DNA of 64,000 nt from Streptomyces sp. R21 (GTDB lineage Bacteria > Actinomycetota > Actinomycetes > Streptomycetales > Streptomycetaceae), in the NCBI RefSeq assembly GCF_041051975.1, contig NZ_CP163435.1, positions 744,001 through 808,000 on the forward strand, written 5' to 3'. The notes under the pieces were generated by a model that was not told where the DNA came from, did no database searches, and worked only from the letters and a program-made list of their open reading frames with translations. Of the stretch, positions 1-8,743 are shown piece by piece (position 1 is the stretch's first letter; the number at the start of each line of letters is the position of its first letter). Position numbers and translations under genes: made by a program.

Positions 1-1
1 C

Positions 2-877
2 GAGTCCGAGGAAATCGTGGGAAAGGCGCTGCGGGGGCGCCGTGACGACGTCGTACTCGCCACCAAGGTCCACTTCCAGATGGGTGAGGGCCCCAACCGC
101 GGTGGCAACTCACGGCGTTGGATCGTCAAGGCGGTCGAGGACAGCCTCAGGCGCCTGGACACCGACTGGATCGACCTCTACCAGGTCCACTTCCCCGACC
201 ACTCCACTGACATCGAGGAGACGCTCTCGGTGCTCAGCGACCTCGTGCACCAGGGAAAGATCCGCGCCTTCGGCTGCTCGAACTACCAGGCCGACGAGAT
301 CGTCGAGGCACACCATGTGTCCGAGCGGCGCGGCCTCGGACGCTTCCGCACCGACCAGCCGCCCTACTCGATTCTTGCCCGCGGGATCGAAGCCTCGCTC
401 CTGCCCGTCTGCGAGCGCTACGGAATGGGGGTACTGGTCTGGAGCCCCCTCGCCTTCGGGTTCCTCACCGGCAAGCACCGCAAGGACCGGCCCATCGACC
501 TGGAAACCGGCCGTGCCGCCTTTCGACCGGCGTTCTTCGATCCCTCGATCGCCGAAAACGCCGCCAAGCTTGACGCCGTCGAACATCTCATCGAACTCGC
601 GGCAAGTATCGGCTGCACCCTCCCCCAGCTCGCCATAGCCTTCACCGTGGCCCACCCCGCCGTCACCTCGGCGATCATCGGACCGCGGACCATGCAGCAG
701 CTGGAGGGTCTGCTCAAGGGCGCCGCGCTCACCCTGGACGATGCGACCCTCGACCGGATCGACGAGATCGTGCCGCCCGGGACGAACCTGTACAACCCCG
801 CAGCCCGACTCCCTCCGCGGTCGCTGACCGAGACCGCCTTGCGCCGCCGCCCACTCACCGAACGCTCCGCGTCCTGA
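2..877 (+). CDS. Aldo/keto reductase, 5' end outside window
   Basis: The frame is open from the first base of the window, so the start codon and the first strand carrying the catalytic Asp/Tyr lie upstream. The visible part begins with SEEIVGKAL, the usual AKR 'G.SE..lG.al' segment. It continues with LATKVHF (catalytic Lys), DLYQVHFPD (catalytic His region), a GKIRAFGCSNY strand and AIIGPRTMQQLEGLLKG near the C terminus, which belongs to the NADPH 2'-phosphate binding region. By family it is a cytosolic NADPH-dependent carbonyl reductase; the substrate cannot be read from sequence. The next 150 bases up to the converging pectate lyase hold no convincing gene or terminator. Confidence 0.87.
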   Translation, partial: ESEEIVGKALRGRRDDVVLATKVHFQMGEGPNRGGNSRRWIVKAVEDSLRRLDTDWIDLYQVHFPDHSTDIEETLSVLSDLVHQGKIRAFGCSNYQADEIVEAHHVSERRGLGRFRTDQPPYSILARGIEASLLPVCERYGMGVLVWSPLAFGFLTGKHRKDRPIDLETGRAAFRPAFFDPSIAENAAKLDAVEHLIELAASIGCTLPQLAIAFTVAHPAVTSAIIGPRTMQQLEGLLKGAALTLDDATLDRIDEIVPPGTNLYNPAARLPPRSLTETALRRRPLTERSAS

Positions 878-1033
878 GCGACCTGATCGCGGTGAACGGG
901 TTCCTCAAGCGCTCCACGAATTCCCGGTCCGGCAAGTCGCCGCCGGGCGTCAAGAAGTGGGCCCGCAACCGCGCTCGGCGACCGAACGGACCGGCACCCA
1001 GGGCCGGTTCGCGCGGTCGCCGAGGCGGGTCCG

Positions 1034-1876
1034 TCAGCTGTAGGTGATGTCCGACGACGAGTACTTGCAGTAAGTACCGTCGGCGTCCTTGCCGTTGGTG
1101 GTCGGCTCCGCACCCGTGTTGTTGCCGATGTACTTCTGGCAGGGAACGATCTTCTTGCTGGTGTCGCCGACGATCTTGATGGCCTTCAGGGTCGCGCTGT
1201 CACCGTAGTTGGTGTTGATGCCGACCAGCTTGTTGCCCTTGTAGGTCGCCTCGATGGTGCTGAGGTTGATCTTCCGCTTGTACTGCGTCCGGCAGTTGCC
1301 GCAGGAGCGGACGAAGGTGCCGAAGTTCTTCACCGCGAAGTTCGACACGTTGAGCGTTCCGGCGCCGTTGAACTGGAACACCTTGTCGCTGGCTTCCTTC
1401 GCTCCGCCGCCGGAGACGGTGTAGACGTTCGACGACGAGGAGCCGAGGAACGTGGCCGCATCCTCGCCGACGTCCTCCCACCAGACGTTCTGCAGCGTGC
1501 AGCTGCCCAGGCAGTGGATGCCGTCGGCGGCGGGCGAGCCGATGATGACGTTCTTCAGGACGGTGCCGGCCGCCAGCTCCAGGATCGGGTCCTGGTCCTC
1601 GTTCTGGCCGCCGGTGCCCAGGTCGCCGCTGCCGTACAGGCGCTGCATCCCGTAGTCCTTGGTGCCGGAGACCGAGATGGTGGCGGTGACCGCCTTGCTG
1701 CTGGTGGGGGTCGGCCAGGTGGCGGCGCTCGCCGGGGAGAACGTGCCGCTGGTCATGATCATGGCACCCGAGAGGCCGACGGCGGAGAGCGCTCCGGCGA
1801 GAGCACGCCCGCGGCTGCGTCGACGGGACCGCGGATCGGTTCGCGGATGTGTGCGCAGTCGTACTGGTGAAGTCAT
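1034..1876 (-). CDS. Secreted pectate lyase, PL3 family
   Basis: 280 aa. An arginine-rich N terminus, a hydrophobic stretch and an ASA-type cleavage site near residue 52 indicate Sec or Tat export. The mature domain has PL3 features: ILELAAGTVLKNVIIG, DGIHCLGSCTLQNVWWEDVGEDAA and VRSCGNCRTQYKR, the last being a cysteine-rich turn typical of PL3 beta-helices. It would cleave polygalacturonate by beta-elimination outside the cell, with calcium. The ATG at 1876 has a GGAAGAAGG ribosome site. It lies 31 bases downstream of a PL1 pectate lyase on the same strand, so the two are likely co-transcribed. Confidence 0.87.
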   Translation of the reverse strand: MTSPVRLRTHPRTDPRSRRRSRGRALAGALSAVGLSGAMIMTSGTFSPASAATWPTPTSSKAVTATISVSGTKDYGMQRLYGSGDLGTGGQNEDQDPILELAAGTVLKNVIIGSPAADGIHCLGSCTLQNVWWEDVGEDAATFLGSSSSNVYTVSGGGAKEASDKVFQFNGAGTLNVSNFAVKNFGTFVRSCGNCRTQYKRKINLSTIEATYKGNKLVGINTNYGDSATLKAIKIVGDTSKKIVPCQKYIGNNTGAEPTTNGKDADGTYCKYSSSDITYS

Positions 1877-1907
1877 GTCCCGATGCCTTCTTCCAGGTGG
1901 GGGATGG

Positions 1908-2900
1908 TCAGAGCTTTCCGGCGCCCGCGCCGGACGTCACCGCGGCGACGACGGACGAGGCGGGCTCGGCGGTGTAGCTGTACGGCGGGCTGGTGAACGT
2001 GCCCACCCGGGAGACCTCGGTGGCGGCTCCGCCGAGGTCGTTGCCGCGCAGGTTGGCGTAGCCGTCCACGTCGCTGTCGCGGTTCGTGGTGACGGCGACC
2101 ACCGTGGAGCGGAACACGTTGTTCTCGACGAGCATCTGGGCGCCCATCCGCGAGTGCACCGCGGTCTCGGCGCCGACGACGTAGTTGTCGTAGAAGTGCC
2201 CGGTGCCGAACCGCAGGCTGGGGATGCGCGAGTAGACGTTGTCGAAGGAGTTGTGGTGGTACGTCACCCGCAGATGCCCGGTGTCCTCGCTCGCGTTGTT
2301 GTCGCTGTGGCCGACGAGCGACCCCTTGAAGTGGTCCTTGAAGGTGTTCCAGGACACCGTCACGTAGTCGGAGCCGTGGTTGATGTCGAGCAGACCGTCG
2401 TAGTAGTCCTTGTCGTGGTTGCGGTCCGCCGAGAAGGAGTTGTGGTCGACCCACACCTTGGTCGAGGCCTGGACGGTGACGCCGTCGGCGGGGGCGACCG
2501 GCTTGCTGATGTTCAGGTTGCGGATGACGACGTTGGTGACCTTCTTCAGCCGCAGCCCGCCGCCGGTGAACCCGGAGGACGAACCGACGCCCAGGACCGT
2601 GGTGTTGGAGCCGACGTCGACCTGACCGCTCAGCGAGATCAGCCCGTTGACCTTGACGACCTTGGCCGTGTTGCCGGTGACGGCGGTCTTGAACGCGGCC
2701 AGCGTGCTGACCGTGACGGCTGACGCGCTGCCGCCGCCGGTGGTGCCTGCGCCGAAGCCGACCGGGGCGGTCTCGGCGGCTCCCGCGCTCTGCGGGAGGA
2801 CGAGCGCCGCGCCGACGCCCAAGGCGGTGGCCGTGGCCGTCGCCAGGAGCAGTCGGCGGGAGCGCTTCCGTGGGGGGAGGTGTGGGGGGAGAGTACGCAT
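1908..2900 (-). CDS. Secreted pectate lyase, PL1 family
   Basis: 330 aa from the chosen ATG at 2900, which has an AAGGGA ribosome site. The frame is open further upstream to 2987, but that part lacks a ribosome site and would put a non-signal extension before the signal peptide. Signal peptide is about residues 1-41 (arginine-rich, then LLLATATATALGVGAALVL, AGA site). PL1 hallmarks are VWVDHNSF, DYYDGLLDINHGSDYVTVSW (calcium-binding acidic residues), DHFKGSLVGHSD and RIPSLRFG, whose Arg matches the catalytic position. It acts with the adjacent PL3 enzyme in pectin breakdown. Transcription probably starts near 3091, giving a leader of about 190 nt. Confidence 0.88.
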   Translation of the reverse strand: MRTLPPHLPPRKRSRRLLLATATATALGVGAALVLPQSAGAAETAPVGFGAGTTGGGSASAVTVSTLAAFKTAVTGNTAKVVKVNGLISLSGQVDVGSNTTVLGVGSSSGFTGGGLRLKKVTNVVIRNLNISKPVAPADGVTVQASTKVWVDHNSFSADRNHDKDYYDGLLDINHGSDYVTVSWNTFKDHFKGSLVGHSDNNASEDTGHLRVTYHHNSFDNVYSRIPSLRFGTGHFYDNYVVGAETAVHSRMGAQMLVENNVFRSTVVAVTTNRDSDVDGYANLRGNDLGGAATEVSRVGTFTSPPYSYTAEPASSVVAAVTSGAGAGKL

Positions 2901-3097
2901 GCGGGTGTGTCCCTTCGCGGGGAATCCGTGGGTCATATTCGCGAACGGCGTACGCCATGTTGAACTTCGTGCGATGCACAGCGTCACCCGGCGGCGGGTG
3001 AAAAAGCTCCGGGGAGTGCACTTCCCCAGGTAATGCGGCTCCGGGATCTCATATCTCGTACATGCGATGACGCAGACGGGTCACGCTGCTGAACGGG

Positions 3098-3126
3098 AAC
3101 GTAAGGGGCAAGCGCTTTCTAGTCAA
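3098..3126 (-). promoter_or_regulatory. Pectate lyase promoter with LacI-type operator in its spacer
   Basis: Read on the minus strand there is TTGACT (3126-3121), a 17-base spacer and TACGTT (3103-3098), a good sigma-70-type promoter. The palindrome GCAAGCGCTTTC (3108-3119; core AAGCGCTT centred on CG) lies inside the spacer. CG-centred palindromes of this type are classic LacI-family operators, so a bound repressor would block polymerase. The LacI-type gene at 3236-4282 is the nearest candidate regulator, though not proven. The rest of the 2901-3235 gap shows nothing beyond the ribosome site and untranslated leader. Confidence 0.6.
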
Positions 3127-3235
3127 CGCTTCACGCAGAACACATCAAGCCAACTCCCGTACCGGACAGCAGCATTGGCCCCTCCACCTGCGCCGTCGCC
3201 ACGGCATGTCCGTACGACGGAAAGGGCGATCTCCG

Positions 3236-4282
3236 TCAACCCGTGAACGGCATCCCCGTCACCCCGGGAGGCATGTTGTACGGAGTGACCACCTGGATCG
3301 CCGACGGCAGGAACGGCCCCTCGTCGGGCAGCGCGTGGTGGGCCCGCATGATCGTCTGGCAGGCGCGGCGCATGTCCTGCCGCAGGTCGTGGTGGAGCAC
3401 TGCGGACAGCCGCCGCTCCCCCAGCAGCCGGATGTTGTCGTGGTCCAGGTCGTGCGCGACGAAGACGCGCAGCTCGCGGCCGAGCGTGTCGAAGGCGTCG
3501 ACCGTCGCCGCGTTGCCGCCGCCGATGGAGTAGACCGCGTTGATCTCCGGGTCCTGTTCGAGGGCGGCCACGGCGAGTTCGCGCTGGCCGGCGTCCAGTC
3601 CGTCGCTGCCCGTGACCTCGACCAGGCGCCGGGCGGGCAGGGCGTCGCGCAGGGCACTGCGGAAACCCATCTCCCGCTCCTCCTCACCGCGGAAGAAGCC
3701 GCGGCTGACCGTGGTGAGCACGCTCCCCGGACGGTCGCCGAGCCACTGGCGCACGAGGTAGGCCGCGGTGGCGCCCGCCGCCCGGTTGTCGATGCCGACG
3801 TAGGCCAGTCGCGCGCTGCCGGGCAGATCGGTGACCAGGGTGACGACGGGGATACCGGCGGCCACCAGCCGTCCGACGGCCGCGGCGACCTCGGGCAGGT
3901 CGGGTGCCTTGAGGATCACTCCCTGAGTGCCCCGTCCGGCGATCCTGTCCAGTTCCCTGATCAGCTCGGACACGGGTCCGGTCTCCCGGAAGTGGAAGCG
4001 CGAGCGCACCACGGCCGGGTGCAGGGACGGCAGTTCGGCCTCCAGGGCGTCGCGCACCGCGGAAGAGAACCGGTCCGGTGCCTGCATCACGATGTCGACC
4101 ATGAACGTACGGCCCCCGATGCGCACCTGGGTGCGCTGACGGTCGAGGTCGTCGATGGCCTGGCGCACCTCGCGGACGGTGCTCTCCCGTACACCGCCCC
4201 GGTCGTTGAGGACCCGGTCGACAGTGGCCTGGCTCAGGCCGGCCTGACGGGCGATCTCCCTGATCGGGTACGGGTGGGCCAT
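3236..4282 (-). CDS. LacI-family transcriptional regulator
   Basis: 348 aa from the ATG at 4282. The N terminus (residues about 5-28, IREIARQAGLSQATVDRVLN) is the LacI helix-turn-helix followed by the hinge, and the rest is a periplasmic-binding-protein-like effector domain (AYVGIDNRAAGATAAYLVRQ, VYSIGGGNAATVDAF, VFVAHDLDHDNIRLL). The frame is open upstream, but that part overlaps the divergent dioxygenase gene and has no homologous look. It is divergent from the PhyH/SDR/Gfo operon with 111 bases between, so it probably controls that operon in response to a sugar-type ligand; control of the pectate lyases is also possible. Confidence 0.9.
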   Translation of the reverse strand: MAHPYPIREIARQAGLSQATVDRVLNDRGGVRESTVREVRQAIDDLDRQRTQVRIGGRTFMVDIVMQAPDRFSSAVRDALEAELPSLHPAVVRSRFHFRETGPVSELIRELDRIAGRGTQGVILKAPDLPEVAAAVGRLVAAGIPVVTLVTDLPGSARLAYVGIDNRAAGATAAYLVRQWLGDRPGSVLTTVSRGFFRGEEEREMGFRSALRDALPARRLVEVTGSDGLDAGQRELAVAALEQDPEINAVYSIGGGNAATVDAFDTLGRELRVFVAHDLDHDNIRLLGERRLSAVLHHDLRQDMRRACQTIMRAHHALPDEGPFLPSAIQVVTPYNMPPGVTGMPFTG

Positions 4283-4393
4283 GGCTACGTCCTGGACGGT
4301 CGTTGAGGGGTTTTTGACGGTCTTCTGCGGATTGTATGAGGGGCTCGGGGTCCTGAGACTGGCAGATGAACGGCCCTTTGGAAAGGACTCCTG
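4283..4393. promoter_or_regulatory. Divergent control region, lacI / PhyH operon
   Basis: A 111-base gap between two divergent starts. It contains a direct repeat GACGGTC at 4295-4301 and 4316-4322, 21 bases apart (two helical turns), next to an unusual T-rich stretch. No clear LacI palindrome or convincing -35/-10 pair was found. The ribosome site of the plus-strand gene is GGAAAGGA at about 4380-4387. Placement of the regulator site here is inference. Confidence 0.35.
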
Positions 4394-5572
4394 ATGTCTC
4401 TGACCGACCCCCGACCACGGACCTGGCTGACGGACGACGACTGCCGTCTCGAAGCCTTCCGCCCACTGATCGAGCAACGCACCGAGCCGCGCGACTACCC
4501 GGCCGCCATGGCTGTCGAGCAGAACGTCCTCGTCTACGACTGCGACCGCCTCCGTGGGAGCGTCGCCACCGCATCCGGCCGCCGGGCGGTACATGAGGAG
4601 TTCGTGCGCGCGCTGCTGGACGGGCCGGGCATCGTGGTCCTCAAGCGGGCGTTCCCGGATCACGGGGTCGTGGACCGGGCCACCGAGGTCTTCGAGGCGC
4701 TGATCGAGGAGGAGCGTGCGACGGGCGGGGCCCGCGGCGACCACTTCGCCAAGCCGGGATCCAACGACCGGGTGTGGGGCGCCCTCGACAAGCTCGCCGT
4801 CCGCGCCCCCGAGGTGTTCGCCGACTACTACGCGAACGACGTGCTGACCCTGGTGGCCGAGGCCTGGCTCGGCTCCGGCCACCAGATGACCTCGCAGGTC
4901 AACGTCGTCAACCCAGGAGGCGCGGCGCAGAGCCCGCACCGTGACTACCACCTCGGGTTCCTCTCCCAGGAGCGGGCGGCGGCGTACCCGGCCCATGTGC
5001 ACCGGCTCTCCCCCGTCCTGACCCTCCAGGGCGCGGTGGCGCACTGCGACATGCCGGTCGAGTCCGGCCCGACGCTGTATCTGCCGCACTCGCAGAAGTA
5101 CGAGCCCGGCTATCTCGCCTGGCGGCGCCCGGAGTTCATCGAGTACTTCGCGGACCGTCATGTGCAGCTCCCGCTGGACAAGGGCGACGCGGTCTTCTTC
5201 AACCCCGCGCTCTTCCACGCCGCCGGGCACAACCGCTCGGCGGACATCCGGCGCATGGCGAACCTGCTGCAGATCTCCTCCGCCTTCGGCCGGGCGATGG
5301 AGAGCGTCGACCGGGAGGCGATGGCGAACGCGCTCTTCCCGGTCCTGCTGCGCCGCAAGGGCGCGGGCGCCGACGAGGAGTGGCTGCGCCGGGTGGTCGC
5401 GGCCTGCGCCGAGGGCTATCCCTTCCCGACCAACCTGGATCTCGACCCGCCGGTCGACGGGCTCGCCCCGCCGTCTCAGGCGGACACCGTGTGGCGAGCC
5501 GTGGCCGAAGGCTGGATGCCGGAGCGGCTGGGCCGGGAACTGAAGGCCGGCGCCGTGCGCCGCGCGAACTGA
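4394..5572 (+). CDS. Phytanoyl-CoA dioxygenase (PhyH) family Fe(II)/2-oxoglutarate oxygenase
   Basis: 392 aa. The jelly-roll iron-binding facial triad is visible: the HxD pair in QSPHRDYHLGF (about residue 183) and the distal His in FFNPALFHAAGHNRS (about residue 273), with the following Arg as the 2-oxoglutarate contact. PhyH enzymes hydroxylate small molecules using O2, Fe(II) and 2-oxoglutarate. It is first in an operon with an SDR (16-base gap) and a Gfo/Idh/MocA dehydrogenase, downstream of a divergent LacI regulator. This context suggests catabolism of a polyol, sugar or sugar-derived ether rather than lipid metabolism. The substrate is unknown. Confidence 0.82.
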   Translation: MSLTDPRPRTWLTDDDCRLEAFRPLIEQRTEPRDYPAAMAVEQNVLVYDCDRLRGSVATASGRRAVHEEFVRALLDGPGIVVLKRAFPDHGVVDRATEVFEALIEEERATGGARGDHFAKPGSNDRVWGALDKLAVRAPEVFADYYANDVLTLVAEAWLGSGHQMTSQVNVVNPGGAAQSPHRDYHLGFLSQERAAAYPAHVHRLSPVLTLQGAVAHCDMPVESGPTLYLPHSQKYEPGYLAWRRPEFIEYFADRHVQLPLDKGDAVFFNPALFHAAGHNRSADIRRMANLLQISSAFGRAMESVDREAMANALFPVLLRRKGAGADEEWLRRVVAACAEGYPFPTNLDLDPPVDGLAPPSQADTVWRAVAEGWMPERLGRELKAGAVRRAN

Positions 5573-5588
5573 AGGAGACAGCGGACTC

Positions 5589-6359
5589 ATGGGGTTTCAG
5601 GAACTACTGCGGGACAAGGTCGTCCTCGTCAACGGCGGCAGCCAGGGCGTCGGCGCGGGCATCGTGCGCGCTGCCGTAGGCGAGGGGGCGACCGCCGCCT
5701 TCACGGGACGCCGCGCCGAGGTCGGTGAGCGGCTCGCGGCGGAGACCGGCGCTTTCTTCGTACGGGCCGATCTGGCCGATCCCGCACAGGCACGGGAGGC
5801 CGTGGAGCAGGTCGTGGCCGCCCACGGACGGGTCGACTGCCTGGTCAACGCCGCCGGTCTGACCTCGCGTGGCTCGCTCCTGGACACCACTCCGGAGCTG
5901 TTCGACGCGCACATCGCGATCAACCTGCGGGCCCCGTTCTTCGCGATGCAGGCCGCCGTCCGGCACCTGGTGGACCGCGGGGCGCCGGGCACGATCCTCA
6001 ACATCATCACCTCCTCGGAGCACGGCGGGCAGCCCTTCCTCGCCCCGTATGTCGCCGCCAAGGCCGGACTCGCGGGCCTCACCCGCAACGCCGCTCACGC
6101 GCACCGCTGGGACCGGATCCGGATCAACGGCCTCAACATCGGGTGGACCGAGACGGAGGGCGAGGACGCCGTGCAGCGCGCCTTCCACGGCGCTGGCGAC
6201 GACTGGCGGGAGAAGGCGGCGAAGACCCTGCCGATGGGCAAGCTCGGACAGGTCGACGAGATCGCGGACTTCGTCGTCCTCCTGCTCTCCGACCGCAGCG
6301 GCGTGGTGACCGGCTCGGTCATCGACTGGGACCAGAACGTCATCGGCGGACTCGACTGA
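5589..6359 (+). CDS. Short-chain dehydrogenase/reductase (SDR)
   Basis: 256 aa. Classical SDR features in order: a nucleotide-binding turn in NGGSQGVGAGI (residues about 15-25), DLADPAQ, NAAG (about 89-92), a serine in NIITSSEHG (about 138-146) and the catalytic YxxxK in YVAAKAG (about 156-162). It probably oxidises or reduces a hydroxyl or keto group on the same substrate handled by the neighbouring oxygenase and Gfo-type dehydrogenase. It follows the PhyH gene by 16 bases and precedes the Gfo gene by 70, so it is the middle gene of a three-gene operon. Confidence 0.86.
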   Translation: MGFQELLRDKVVLVNGGSQGVGAGIVRAAVGEGATAAFTGRRAEVGERLAAETGAFFVRADLADPAQAREAVEQVVAAHGRVDCLVNAAGLTSRGSLLDTTPELFDAHIAINLRAPFFAMQAAVRHLVDRGAPGTILNIITSSEHGGQPFLAPYVAAKAGLAGLTRNAAHAHRWDRIRINGLNIGWTETEGEDAVQRAFHGAGDDWREKAAKTLPMGKLGQVDEIADFVVLLLSDRSGVVTGSVIDWDQNVIGGLD

Positions 6360-6429
6360 CCCGCGCGAGCGGGCGTACGCCATGCACTCCCCCACACACC
6401 GTCCACCGCTCTCGAAGGAGCAACTTCTC

Positions 6430-7434
6430 ATGCGTATCGGCATCCTGGGACTCGGCCGGATCGGCGCCTTCCACGCCTCGACCCTCGCCGGGCTCGACAC
6501 GGTGGACTCGCTGGTGGTCACCGACCCGGTGGCCGCGGCCGCCGCGTCGGCCGCCGAACGGCTCGGGGCCATCGCGGTCGACTCCCCCGAAGTGCTGCTC
6601 GCCTCCGGTGTCGACGGCGTCGTGATCGCCGCGGCCACCGACGCGCATCCGGCGCTCATCGTCGCCGCTGTGCGGGCCGGAGTGCCCGTCTTCTGTGAGA
6701 AGCCGGTGGCGCGGACCGTGGAGGAGAGCCTCGCCGTGCTGCGCGCGGTCGAGGACAGCGGGGTCGAGGTGCAGATCGGCTACAACCGGCGTTTCGACGC
6801 CGGTTGCGTGGCCGCGCGCAAGGCGGTGGTGAGCGGCGAACTCGGTCCGCTGCACACCGTCCGCTCGACCACGCTGGACCCGGCGCCGCCGCCGGCCGCC
6901 TACATCGCCGCGTCGGGCGGGATCTTCCGGGACTGCGCCGTGCACGACTTCGACATCGTGCGCTGGGTCACCGGCCGGGAGGTCACCGAGGTGTACGCGA
7001 CGGGCGGCAACCGCGGGGCCGAGTACATCGCCGCCGCGGGCGACGTCGACACGGCGTCGGCCCTGCTCACCCTCGACGACGGCACGCTCGCCGTCGTCTC
7101 CAACACCCGCCACAACGCCCGCGGTCACGACGTTCGGCTGGAACTGCACGGCATGAAGGACAGTATCGCCGTGGGCCTGGAGGACCGGCTGCCGCTGCGC
7201 TCCGTGGAGCCGGGCGCCACCTTCCCCGCCGGTACGCCGCACACGTTCTTCCTCGACCGCTTCGCCGACGCCTACCGGGCCGAACTCAGGGCATTCACCG
7301 AGGTGGTCGCGGGCCGTAGCACCTCGCCGTGCACAGTGGCGGACGCCGTCGAGGCGAGCTGGATCGCGGAGGCCTGCACCCTGTCGCTGGCGGAACACCG
7401 TCCGGTGCGGCTGGAGGACGTCCGCAAGGGGTGA
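6430..7434 (+). CDS. Gfo/Idh/MocA oxidoreductase, inositol 2-dehydrogenase-like
   Basis: 334 aa from the ATG at 6430, which follows GAAGGAG. The N-terminal Rossmann fold starts at MRIGILGLGRIGAFHA. The FCEKPVARTVEE motif carries the EKP lysine, and GGIFRDCAVHDFDIVRWV holds the usual Asp/His catalytic positions of the IolG branch. It should oxidise a cyclic polyol or sugar with NAD+. It is the last gene of the LacI-controlled operon, which has no transporter. Similarity to myo-inositol dehydrogenase is family-level only; scyllo-inositol or a sugar is equally possible. Confidence 0.86.
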   Translation: MRIGILGLGRIGAFHASTLAGLDTVDSLVVTDPVAAAAASAAERLGAIAVDSPEVLLASGVDGVVIAAATDAHPALIVAAVRAGVPVFCEKPVARTVEESLAVLRAVEDSGVEVQIGYNRRFDAGCVAARKAVVSGELGPLHTVRSTTLDPAPPPAAYIAASGGIFRDCAVHDFDIVRWVTGREVTEVYATGGNRGAEYIAAAGDVDTASALLTLDDGTLAVVSNTRHNARGHDVRLELHGMKDSIAVGLEDRLPLRSVEPGATFPAGTPHTFFLDRFADAYRAELRAFTEVVAGRSTSPCTVADAVEASWIAEACTLSLAEHRPVRLEDVRKG

Positions 7435-7586
7435 CGTCCGGCGTCACCACGGCGGCCGCGCACCCCAACACCGTTCCGTTTGTGAGCGTTGGGGCGTTCG
7501 CCCTGCGCGTGGTCGGAGAGTGGATAGCGTGCGGTGGTCAGCGTTCATGTGAGTGTGCACCACGTGCACGAGGGGGAAAGTTTCAC

Positions 7587-8279
7587 ATGGGAAGCGGAAG
7601 CATGCGTGCGTCCAGAGCCCTGGTCCGGTTGATCCTCGCCCTGGTCGCGGGGGCCGTTCTCGTCCTGACCGGGCCGGGCGCCGCCCAGGCCACGACCGGC
7701 GCGGACATCCCGGCGCCCACCGAGGGAGGCATCTCGGCGACCGTGAAGTTCTACGGGGCGGTAGTGCCGCAGCCCTACAACCCGGACCCCAACGCCGCCT
7801 TCGGCGACCGCAAGTGCCAGCTCATCTACCACGACTACAGCCCGACGCCGGGCTGCGGCGGCTTCAGTCTCTCCGTCGTCCTGCACAACGTCCGCAACCA
7901 GCCCGGCTATCTGGCCGGACTCTCCAGCACCGGCGGTTACTTCACGGCGTCCGCGGACACCGAGCGCACCTTCGGCTGCATGACCTCCGACGGCGCCTTC
8001 GACCACAGCACGAGCGTTGTCGTCCGCACGCATCAGCAGCCCCTGTCGGCGGTGTACTACGCACCGGACAGCAACTACATCTTGTCCCAGTTCCACAAGT
8101 ACACCGATGACTACGGCCCCGGATTCTTCGTCAACTTCGAGGCCGTGCAGGTCAGTTGCCCCGAAGGGATGACCGCGACGCAGTACGGCCTCAAGGTCAC
8201 CGACGTCAACGTCAGCATCGACGACGCGAACGTCTTCGGCACCACGACCTGGAGCACTCCGGGGCCGTTCTACGCGTGA
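7587..8279 (+). CDS. Secreted protein of unknown function
   Basis: 230 aa from the ATG at 7587, behind GGGGGAAAG. The signal peptide is clear (RASRALVRLILALVAGAVLV, cleavage near AQA). The mature part has no motif I recognise. It is rich in Tyr, Ser and Thr and has several cysteines (KCQ, GCGG, FGCMTSD, VSCPEG) that could form disulfides outside the cell. It ends 10 bases from the converging flavin-type gene. Function cannot be assigned. Confidence 0.72.
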   Translation: MGSGSMRASRALVRLILALVAGAVLVLTGPGAAQATTGADIPAPTEGGISATVKFYGAVVPQPYNPDPNAAFGDRKCQLIYHDYSPTPGCGGFSLSVVLHNVRNQPGYLAGLSSTGGYFTASADTERTFGCMTSDGAFDHSTSVVVRTHQQPLSAVYYAPDSNYILSQFHKYTDDYGPGFFVNFEAVQVSCPEGMTATQYGLKVTDVNVSIDDANVFGTTTWSTPGPFYA

Positions 8280-8288
8280 TGTCCTGCC

Positions 8289-8675
8289 TCAGTCGACCGG
8301 CGAGATGCGGATGCCCACGGTGCCGCTCGCGCCGCGCCGCAGGCGGCTGCCGAGGAGGGTGAGGCGGCCGATGAGACCGTACTTGCGGGCGAGGAGGCGC
8401 CGGTACTCGGCGGTCTCGGCCGGGCCGAGGATCACGGCCGTGGCCGGGATCGGGTCGCCGGTCGGGTTCCCGCGCAGGTCGCAGGGGCCCACCAGCACGT
8501 CGGGCCGGTTGCGGATGCGCTTGACCTTCCAGGCGTCCGCGGCGGACCAGGCTCCGAGCGCCTCGCCGTCGCGGACCACCCACACCGGTGTGGCGACGCC
8601 CGTGCCGTTCTTGCGGTAGCTGGTGATCAGCAGGTACTTGCCCGACCCGAGGGTGTCCAGCGAGGTCTCGTTCAT
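8289..8675 (-). CDS. PPOX-class F420-dependent enzyme
   Basis: 128 aa, the usual length for this split-beta-barrel family. Recognisable pieces are GKYLLITSYRKNGTGVATPVW at the N terminus, KVKRIRNRPDVLVGPCD (cofactor phosphate contact strand) and an AEYRRLLARKYGLIGRL helix. Such actinobacterial proteins use F420 or a flavin for redox reactions on small molecules. The substrate is unknown. The gene converges on the secreted protein and lies 68 bases after the HAD phosphatase gene on the same strand. Confidence 0.75.
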   Translation of the reverse strand: MNETSLDTLGSGKYLLITSYRKNGTGVATPVWVVRDGEALGAWSAADAWKVKRIRNRPDVLVGPCDLRGNPTGDPIPATAVILGPAETAEYRRLLARKYGLIGRLTLLGSRLRRGASGTVGIRISPVD

Positions 8676-8743
8676 GGCCGGAGTCTAAGCGCCCGGGTGC
8701 GAGGGCCCGGGCGCTCGGTCGTGCGCTGTGGCGGGCAGCCGGG

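Noticed and set aside
878..1033. Possible gene remnant after the aldo/keto reductase
   Set aside because: A short open frame (DLIAVNGFLKRS...) has no start, ribosome site or recognisable similarity.
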